From the NCBI GenBank assembly GCA_012511355.1, contig JAAZGG010000059.1:1-20152 (forward strand): a stretch of DNA of 20,152 nt. The letters are read 5' to 3'. The first letter of the stretch is position 1. Each line of letters starts with the position of its first letter. Shown here in pieces: positions 14,591 to 20,152 of this stretch. Source of the stretch: a bacterium (GTDB taxonomy: Bacteria; Bacillota_I; Bacilli_A; RFN20; UBA1709). A program made the translations under genes and the position numbers. Under the pieces are notes generated by a model, which saw only the letters and a program-made list of their open reading frames with translations, did not search any database and was not told the DNA's origin.

Positions 14591-16264
14591 ATGAAAAATA
14601 TTGTTAAATTATTTGCTTTAGGTGGTTTAGATGAAAATGGTAAAAATATGTATGTTTTGGAAATAAACCTAGACATTATTGTTTTTGCGGCCGGAATGAA
14701 ATACCCTGATAATTTATCGCGTGGGGTAGATATGATCATTCCTGATTATAAATATTTAAAAGATAATAAGAAGAGAGTAAAGGCTTATTTTATCAGCCAT
14801 GGTCATGATGATATCATGGGAGCTTTGCCTTATATCATTCAACATGTTCCTGCCCCAGTATATTGTTCAAGAGTCACTCGGGAAATGATTGAACTGACAG
14901 CAAAAAGGCGCAAACAAAAAGTTAAATTTGATTTTCGGGAAGTTAAAGCTGGAGACATAATTGATATCAATGGGCACGAAACAACCTTTTTTGCTACTAC
15001 CCATTCTATCAATGAATCTTTAGGGGTGGCGGTTGAAACTGGTGATGGTTTGGTTGTTTACAGCAGTGACTTTATTTTAGATTATGAGTATTTACAACAA
15101 TATCGCACCAATCTAGATTCCTTTGTTGATTTACAGCGTAAAGGAGTTTTGTGTTTAATGACAGAATCAGTCAGTTGCCATATTCCAGGACACACCTCAC
15201 CTAATCATCGCATAACGCCAATTGTTGAACCAATTTTTATTGAAAATACAGGACGCATTATCTTTTCTTTCTACTCCCAGAATCTCTTTGGTATTCGTGA
15301 GGCTATTGACTTAGCAATCAAGTATAAGAGACGTGTTTATATCTTTGATGACGAGATGAAAGAAATTTTGGATGCCGCGACTGGTTTTGGAACCATCAGG
15401 ATTCCTTCCTACTTAAAAGCTGATGAGTCTGATTTAAGGCGCCCTGGTAACGAGGATATTGTTATTTTAGTGACAGGTATTGGTCAAGCGGTTTTCAGTT
15501 ATTTAGGAAGAATGTCTGAAGGTGAAGATAAAAATGTATCTATAAAACCGACTGATAATGTTGTTATCGCTTCACCAGTAGTTCCGGGTCTAGAATCCTT
15601 TTCAACGCGGGTAATTGATGAGGTATTTAAAACCGGGGCTAAGGTTTATAACATCAATAGACAGCAAGTTGTTTCCATGCACGCTCACGCTGAAGACATC
15701 AAATTACTTATCAATTTAGTTCGTCCTAAATACTACTTACCTGTCAAGGGAGATTATAAAAATTTAGTCAGTAATGCCCAGATTGCCGTTTCAATGAATC
15801 TAGGCTATAATCACAATAATGTCTTTGTTTTTGATAACGGAATGGTGGCCTATTTTGAGGATGGCGTTTTTAAAGGCTGTAGTGAAATTATTGAAAATGG
15901 CGAGATTATGATTGATGGTTTAAGTTTAGGTAATGTTGAGAGCACAGTCATTTCTGATCGTCAAAAAATGGCGGATGAAGGCGTTTTAATTCTTGGTGTT
16001 TCGGTAGATTCTAAAAATAAAAAAATTATTGCAGGTCCTGATCCTCAAATGCGTGGTTTGATTTTCTTGCGTGATGCTGAGGAGTTTGTTGCCGAATTGG
16101 TGCGGACTTTTCAAAACCTAGTTCAAGAGGCCTTGGACAATAAAACGGTTAATCATGATGAAACCAAAGTAAAAATTCGGGAGAAGATAATTAGTTTGGT
16201 TCGTAAATACACAGGGAAGGACCCTCTAGTCTTGCCAGTAATAATTGATATTAACCAGAAATAA
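14591..16264 (+). CDS. rnjB: RNase J2-like ribonuclease with degenerate active site
   Basis: 557 residues, the length of Bacillus RNase J1/J2, with the metallo-beta-lactamase/beta-CASP order of motifs. RNase J forms J1/J2 complexes that trim mRNA and rRNA from the 5' end. The canonical HxHxDH here reads HGHDDI (H70, H72, D74, with I75 in place of the last His). TTHS (H138) and SSDF (D160) are kept. The usual SDSTNAE is TESVSCH. The HVSGHG block reads VVSMHAH (H364 probably equivalent to the second His). The final HGEY is KGDY (K386). Several metal ligands are therefore missing, as in Bacillus J2 (HGHADA), which is weakly active or structural. I infer a J2-type partner of an intact RNase J1 encoded elsewhere. 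It is transcribed alone, between its own promoter and terminator. Confidence 0.88.
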   Translation: MKNIVKLFALGGLDENGKNMYVLEINLDIIVFAAGMKYPDNLSRGVDMIIPDYKYLKDNKKRVKAYFISHGHDDIMGALPYIIQHVPAPVYCSRVTREMIELTAKRRKQKVKFDFREVKAGDIIDINGHETTFFATTHSINESLGVAVETGDGLVVYSSDFILDYEYLQQYRTNLDSFVDLQRKGVLCLMTESVSCHIPGHTSPNHRITPIVEPIFIENTGRIIFSFYSQNLFGIREAIDLAIKYKRRVYIFDDEMKEILDAATGFGTIRIPSYLKADESDLRRPGNEDIVILVTGIGQAVFSYLGRMSEGEDKNVSIKPTDNVVIASPVVPGLESFSTRVIDEVFKTGAKVYNINRQQVVSMHAHAEDIKLLINLVRPKYYLPVKGDYKNLVSNAQIAVSMNLGYNHNNVFVFDNGMVAYFEDGVFKGCSEIIENGEIMIDGLSLGNVESTVISDRQKMADEGVLILGVSVDSKNKKIIAGPDPQMRGLIFLRDAEEFVAELVRTFQNLVQEALDNKTVNHDETKVKIREKIISLVRKYTGKDPLVLPVIIDINQK

Positions 16265-16269
16265 AATTG

Positions 16270-16312
16270 GCGTAGACGCAAAAAGATAAAAAAATGCGTT
16301 TACGCTTTTTTT
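16270..16312 (+). terminator. Terminator of the RNase J-like gene
   Basis: GCGTAGACGCA (16270-16280) pairs with TGCGTTTACGC (16295-16305) over 11 positions with one G-T pair, around an A-rich loop, followed by a run of T. It begins five bases after the stop. Confidence 0.9.
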
Positions 16313-16346
16313 ATTATCCTTTATCAAGTATAATAGGAGACGGCGA

Positions 16347-19103
16347 ATGTTAATGGAACCAAATTTCAATAAAAAAGGCTTCGGTTTTAAATTTCCTGAT
16401 CTAGCGAGCAAAAAGGCTCGCTATTTTGCCTTTGGTTTATTAGCATTTCTCTTGTGTTTAATCGGTATTTTTGATCGTGTTGGTTTAGGAAAGATTATTT
16501 CTTTTATTCTAGTTTATTTATTTGGTTGCTTTTATTTTGTTCCTTTAGCAATTGGTTGTTTTTATGGCGCTTACTACTTTATTCGCCAAAGGAAGATGGA
16601 GTTAGATATTAATGGATATCTCACGGCCTTTTGTTTCGCTGTCTTTTTCTGTTTAATTTGGGCCAGTGAATCAGATGCCACCATTATGAATGTCTTTAGT
16701 GTTTATGGAACCCGTTTTAGCAATATTGATGGACCAAGTGTTCAAACCTTGATTGATTCTAAAGTCGGTGGTGGTTTAATTGGTCACTTCTTTTATTCAG
16801 CTATCGCTAATATTGTCACTGCTCCCCTCGTAAAGATTGTTTATTTAGCGGGTTTTATTATCGCTTTGTTGCTTTTGTTTAGACCATTAATGGAATATTT
16901 GGTTTCTAAAATTTATCGCAAGGCTAAAAGTAAAAAAGTCAAGATCAAAGAAATCAAAGAGATGCCAGCTAAACGCGTCGAGATGACTAGAAGTGAACGA
17001 CCCGAAGATTTTGCCACCGAACGAGAATTAAAAAGAGAAGAAGAGATTCTCAGTCGGATTAAAGTGGTTGATACCTCTGTCCCAGAGTCAAGTTCAAATA
17101 AATATATCCCTCAGCCCTTGGATAACGATTTCTTTTCGAATATTAATGTTATCGATGAAGAATCAAATTTCATCATGCCTGGGGCCAAGAGTGAAAAAAG
17201 AAAAATTTTCAATGTCTTCACTGATAGTTTAACCGACTTTCCAACTGAGGAACCCGAGAGTTTTTCCGTGCGTAGCGAAGCAAAGGGTTTTAATGTTTTT
17301 CGTGATGCACTATTTGATGAGAATACTCCTCCCCCACTACAGCCTTCAATAGCACAACCCCCCAAAGGTGAAAGTGTTTATGATATTTCAGATCAAGATT
17401 TATTGGACAACCGTAAAGAAGAAATCAATGATGACGATAATCTAGACTTTAGTAGTAGAAATATAAATGAAAGAAAGAATGTTCAAATAAATCCACTTCG
17501 AGAAAAGCCCGACTTGGATCTAGATATGTTTAGAACTGCGGAAAAGCAAGTAAAGGAAGAGAGTCTAAATTTTGCGATTGAAGAACCTAAAGTTCAAGAA
17601 ACACCTGTAATGGAGCAACCAAAGGTGGAAGAAACAAAACGGGTTAGAAGGGCATATCGCTTACCCCCAATTTCTCTTCTAAATGAGATTAGTTATGCTG
17701 ATTTATCGGAAAACAAAACCGAGGCAGAATTAAAAATTGTGCTTTTAAATGCTAAATTTAACAGTTTAGGGATTAAGGCTAAAGTTCATGATTATAAGAT
17801 TGCTCCGGCCTTTACTCGTTTTGAAGTAGAGGTTAGTAGCGATGTTAAAATCACTGTTTTTGCTAGTGTTAAAAACGATTTGATGATGGCTTTATCAGCC
17901 ACGCATATTGACATTTTGACACCAATACCGGGAACCAATTATGTGGGTATTGATATTCCCAATCGCAATCGTGCTATGGTTTCCTTTAAAGAGGTTTTTA
18001 TTGGCATTCCTTTTGATAAAAAAGATAATAAACTTATTTTTGCCGTTGGTAAGGATATCATTGGTCGAGCCATTACAACCCCGATTAATAGAGCCCCGCA
18101 TATACTAGTGGCTGGAGCAACAGGAACCGGAAAATCTGTTTGTTTAAATACCATCATTATTTCTCTTTTAATGCGCGCGACACCGGATGAGGTAAAGATC
18201 ATGTTAATTGATCCTAAACGGGTGGAGTTTTCCTCGTATTCCAATATTCCGCATTTACTCTGTCCAGTCATTAACGATGCCAAAAAAGCGGCTGTCGCTC
18301 TTGATAAACTTTGTACGGAGATGTATAATCGTTTCACTCTTTTCTCGGAGGCAGGGAAGAAGAATATCACTTTCTATAACAATTATGTCAAATCAATTGG
18401 TAAAGAACCCTTGCCTTATATCATCGTTATTATTGATGAATTAGGCGATTTAATGACGGTTGCTAAAAATGAAGTTGAAGAAAGCATTCGTCGTATTACT
18501 CAATTAGCCCGAGCTTCAGGAATCCATTTAATTGTGGCAACTCATCGCCCATCGGTGGATGTTATCACTGGCGTTATCAAAGGAAATATCCCCACGCGTA
18601 TCGCCTTTGCCGTCTCGGCTTATCAGGATTCGCGAACCATTTTAGATGATGGTGGTGCTGAAAATCTTCTGGGTATGGGAGACGTGCTTTTAAGGATGGC
18701 GGGCAGTTTAGAAATCCAAAGAATTCAAGGCGCTTTTGTTAGCGATGAAGAAGTTGATAGAATTACGGATTATTGTCGTGAACAGCGCAATCCTGAATTT
18801 GATCCGGAGTTTTTAAATCTAGATCCTCCCGAGCCCACCCAGATGAGTTTTGAAGAAATGGATTTTGGTGGCGATGGCAATGAAGATGAATTATATTTAA
18901 AAATCTTGCAGTGGTTGCCAAGTCAAGAGACCATTTCTGCCTCATATTTAGTTCGGAAGTTTAGTATTGGACACCCTAGAGCCGCCCGTCTTTTGGATAA
19001 ACTTACCGAAGAAGGCTATATTTCAGAACCCAATGGTCCCAAACCACGTACCGTTTTTAGGGAGCGTTTTTTAAGTTTTGATAACGAAGAAGATGATTTT
19101 TAA
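16347..19103 (+). CDS. ftsK: DNA translocase FtsK/SpoIIIE
   Basis: 918 residues. About four membrane segments lie in residues 25-185 and anchor the protein at the septum. A charged linker rich in D, E and P spans roughly 190-480. The RecA-type motor has Walker A G590-ATGTGKS and Walker B IIVIIDELGDLM (D697, E698), and THRPSVDVITG where relatives usually have TQRPS. A winged-helix gamma domain fills residues 848-905 (RKFSIGHPRAARLLDKL), the part that in known members reads KOPS/SRS polarity sequences. The hexameric motor pumps chromosome ends out of the closing septum. ATG 16347 has AGGAG at 16336-16340; a TATAAT at 16329-16334 is too close to be a normal promoter. It is the first gene of a probable ftsK-ssb-like-thyA unit. 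Confidence 0.95.
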   Translation: MLMEPNFNKKGFGFKFPDLASKKARYFAFGLLAFLLCLIGIFDRVGLGKIISFILVYLFGCFYFVPLAIGCFYGAYYFIRQRKMELDINGYLTAFCFAVFFCLIWASESDATIMNVFSVYGTRFSNIDGPSVQTLIDSKVGGGLIGHFFYSAIANIVTAPLVKIVYLAGFIIALLLLFRPLMEYLVSKIYRKAKSKKVKIKEIKEMPAKRVEMTRSERPEDFATERELKREEEILSRIKVVDTSVPESSSNKYIPQPLDNDFFSNINVIDEESNFIMPGAKSEKRKIFNVFTDSLTDFPTEEPESFSVRSEAKGFNVFRDALFDENTPPPLQPSIAQPPKGESVYDISDQDLLDNRKEEINDDDNLDFSSRNINERKNVQINPLREKPDLDLDMFRTAEKQVKEESLNFAIEEPKVQETPVMEQPKVEETKRVRRAYRLPPISLLNEISYADLSENKTEAELKIVLLNAKFNSLGIKAKVHDYKIAPAFTRFEVEVSSDVKITVFASVKNDLMMALSATHIDILTPIPGTNYVGIDIPNRNRAMVSFKEVFIGIPFDKKDNKLIFAVGKDIIGRAITTPINRAPHILVAGATGTGKSVCLNTIIISLLMRATPDEVKIMLIDPKRVEFSSYSNIPHLLCPVINDAKKAAVALDKLCTEMYNRFTLFSEAGKKNITFYNNYVKSIGKEPLPYIIVIIDELGDLMTVAKNEVEESIRRITQLARASGIHLIVATHRPSVDVITGVIKGNIPTRIAFAVSAYQDSRTILDDGGAENLLGMGDVLLRMAGSLEIQRIQGAFVSDEEVDRITDYCREQRNPEFDPEFLNLDPPEPTQMSFEEMDFGGDGNEDELYLKILQWLPSQETISASYLVRKFSIGHPRAARLLDKLTEEGYISEPNGPKPRTVFRERFLSFDNEEDDF

Positions 19104-19147
19104 GGAGTAAGTATCGAAGTACCATGTCTTAATACTAGGAGGGAAAT

Positions 19148-19420
19148 ATGCTCAATCAAGTACAATTAGTTGGTCGCGTAAAAAAGGTCTATCAGGATAG
19201 CGACAAAGACTGGTATTTAGTATTAGAGGTAACGAGAAGTTTTAAAGATTTTGAAGGTAGTTTTCTAAAAGACTATCTTAAGTGCAAGGTTTGGCGAGGG
19301 GTAGAAAGCTTAGTCAAATATTGCCAGAACAACCAATTTGTTAGTGTCTGTGGCCGCCTGAATTGTTTAGAAGGCGAGACCATCGAATTAGAATGTACCT
19401 ATATTGATGTATTGGGGTAG
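19148..19420 (+). CDS. SSB-like single OB-fold protein, no acidic tail
   Basis: 90 residues. [32 protein letters not shown] and [29 protein letters not shown] follow the strand order of the bacterial single-stranded-DNA-binding protein OB fold, with GR-L near the end of strand 4 as in SSB and PriB. The protein stops directly after the last strand (TYIDVLG), so it lacks the disordered linker and the acidic DDDIPF-type tail by which housekeeping SSB recruits partners. It is therefore probably an accessory SSB/PriB-like paralogue, not the main SSB. AGGAGGG at 19137-19143 lies four bases before the ATG. It is 44 bases after ftsK and 11 bases before thyA, so cotranscription is likely. Confidence 0.75.
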   Translation: MLNQVQLVGRVKKVYQDSDKDWYLVLEVTRSFKDFEGSFLKDYLKCKVWRGVESLVKYCQNNQFVSVCGRLNCLEGETIELECTYIDVLG

Positions 19421-19431
19421 AAAGGAGCAGT

Positions 19432-20152
19432 ATGCAACAGTATTTAGATTTATGTCGCCATATTTTAAAAAATGGCCAGGAAAGAGTTGACCGTACCGGT
19501 ACGGGCACCATTTCCACTTTTGGTTATCAAATGCGGGTTAACCTTCAAGAAGGTTTCCCTTTACTAACCACTAAGAAAATAGTTTTAAGAATTGTTTTAG
19601 GCGAGTTATTATGGTTTTTGACGGGGAACACCAATATTCAGCCACTAGTTAGACAAAAGATTAGGATTTGGAACGAGTGGCCCTATGAGAAGTTTAAACA
19701 ATCAAAAGCTTTTAAAGGAGAGAGCCTTGAAGAGTTTATTGAAAGAATTGCTAATGATGATGCTTTTGCCAAAAAATGGGGTAATTTGGGGCCAGTTTAT
19801 GGTCATCAATGGCGGGACTTTTTTAGAACGGATCAAATTAAAGAATTAGAACGCTCTTTGAAAGAAGAACCTTTTTCTCGGCGTCATATTCTTTGCGCCT
19901 GGAATCCCGCCCAAATTAAAGAAATGGCCTTGCCGCCTTGTCATGCCTTTGTCCAGTTTTATATTTCTAGTGATGGCAAGCGTTTATCCTGTCAATTATA
20001 TCAACGTTCAGCTGATGTCTTTTTAGGTGTACCTTTTAATATCGCATCCTACTCCTTGTTAACCCATATGTTTGCTAATGTTTTAGGTCTTGAAGTTGGG
20101 GAGTTTGTTCATACTTTTGGTGATGTTCATATCTATAAAGATCATTTAGAGC
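19432..20152 (+). CDS. thyA: Thymidylate synthase, N-terminal 240 residues (runs off the right edge)
   Basis: The ATG at 19432 is preceded by AAAGGAG at 19421-19427. The visible part reads [14 protein letters not shown] near residues 18-30 (R21 for the dUMP phosphate), [48 protein letters not shown] with the catalytic C170, and [20 protein letters not shown]. The enzyme converts dUMP to dTMP using methylene-tetrahydrofolate. A stretch between the W-N-E-W and GPVYGHQW blocks ([20 protein letters not shown]) is the insertion that distinguishes Lactobacillus-type enzymes of about 316 residues from the 264-residue Escherichia form. The C terminus lies outside the window; dihydrofolate reductase often follows but cannot be seen. 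Confidence 0.97.
   Translation, partial: MQQYLDLCRHILKNGQERVDRTGTGTISTFGYQMRVNLQEGFPLLTTKKIVLRIVLGELLWFLTGNTNIQPLVRQKIRIWNEWPYEKFKQSKAFKGESLEEFIERIANDDAFAKKWGNLGPVYGHQWRDFFRTDQIKELERSLKEEPFSRRHILCAWNPAQIKEMALPPCHAFVQFYISSDGKRLSCQLYQRSADVFLGVPFNIASYSLLTHMFANVLGLEVGEFVHTFGDVHIYKDHLE

Noticed and set aside
16329..16334. TATAAT as promoter of ftsK
   Set aside because: Transcription would start only a few bases before the ATG and downstream of the AGGAG ribosome site, and no -35 box fits.
17939..18370. Minus-strand 143-codon open frame inside ftsK
   Set aside because: It lies opposite the conserved FtsK motor domain and is the antisense shadow of that gene.

Overview
The window is an AT-rich chromosomal stretch from what looks like a low-GC Gram-positive bacterium. 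Evidence is the strong GGAGG-type ribosome sites, compact operons, an RNase J2-like protein, a SpoIIIE/FtsK translocase and a Lactobacillus-type thymidylate synthase. The coding style suits Bacilli near the Mollicutes/Erysipelotrichia branch, but the species cannot be named from the sequence. Tryptophan is read from TGG throughout, so the standard bacterial code fits. None of the 14 genes whose end is visible stops at TGA.

Layout. 1-225: the start of a zinc-ribbon protein leaving to the left, with divergent promoters. 226-4396: a two-gene operon for a duplicated 2-hydroxyacyl-CoA dehydratase activase-like ATPase and a dehydratase-subunit-like iron-sulfur protein. 4423-5418: promoter, structured leader, rplM, rpsI and terminator. 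5446-5682: a tRNA-Ile(GAT)/tRNA-Asn(GTT) transcription unit. 5691-6874: a GNAT acetyltransferase overlapping a small HEIRH metalloprotein, converging on a CofE-like ligase gene (6871-8061, minus). 8157-11695: a MacB-like ABC exporter gene broken by two in-frame stops. 11726-12067: a minus-strand tRNA-Val(CAC)/Thr(TGT)/Leu(TAG) operon. 12125-12607: a Nudix hydrolase overlapping tail-to-tail a frameshifted minus-strand gene (12578-14112) with two related helical modules. 14221-14499: a small membrane protein. 14591-16264: a catalytically degenerate RNase J. 16347-20152: ftsK, a tail-less SSB-like OB-fold gene, and thyA running off the end.

Functionally most of this is housekeeping: ribosome, tRNA, RNA decay, chromosome segregation and dTMP synthesis. 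The less ordinary parts are the two damaged genes (the ABC exporter and the possibly HEPN-like protein), the HEIRH protein, the CofE homologue outside a visible F420 context, and the RNase J that lacks several metal ligands. I see no CRISPR array, insertion sequence, prophage or complete defence system, and no convincing wholly new multi-gene system. The best candidate for new biology is the uncharacterised tandem-module protein at 12578-14112.
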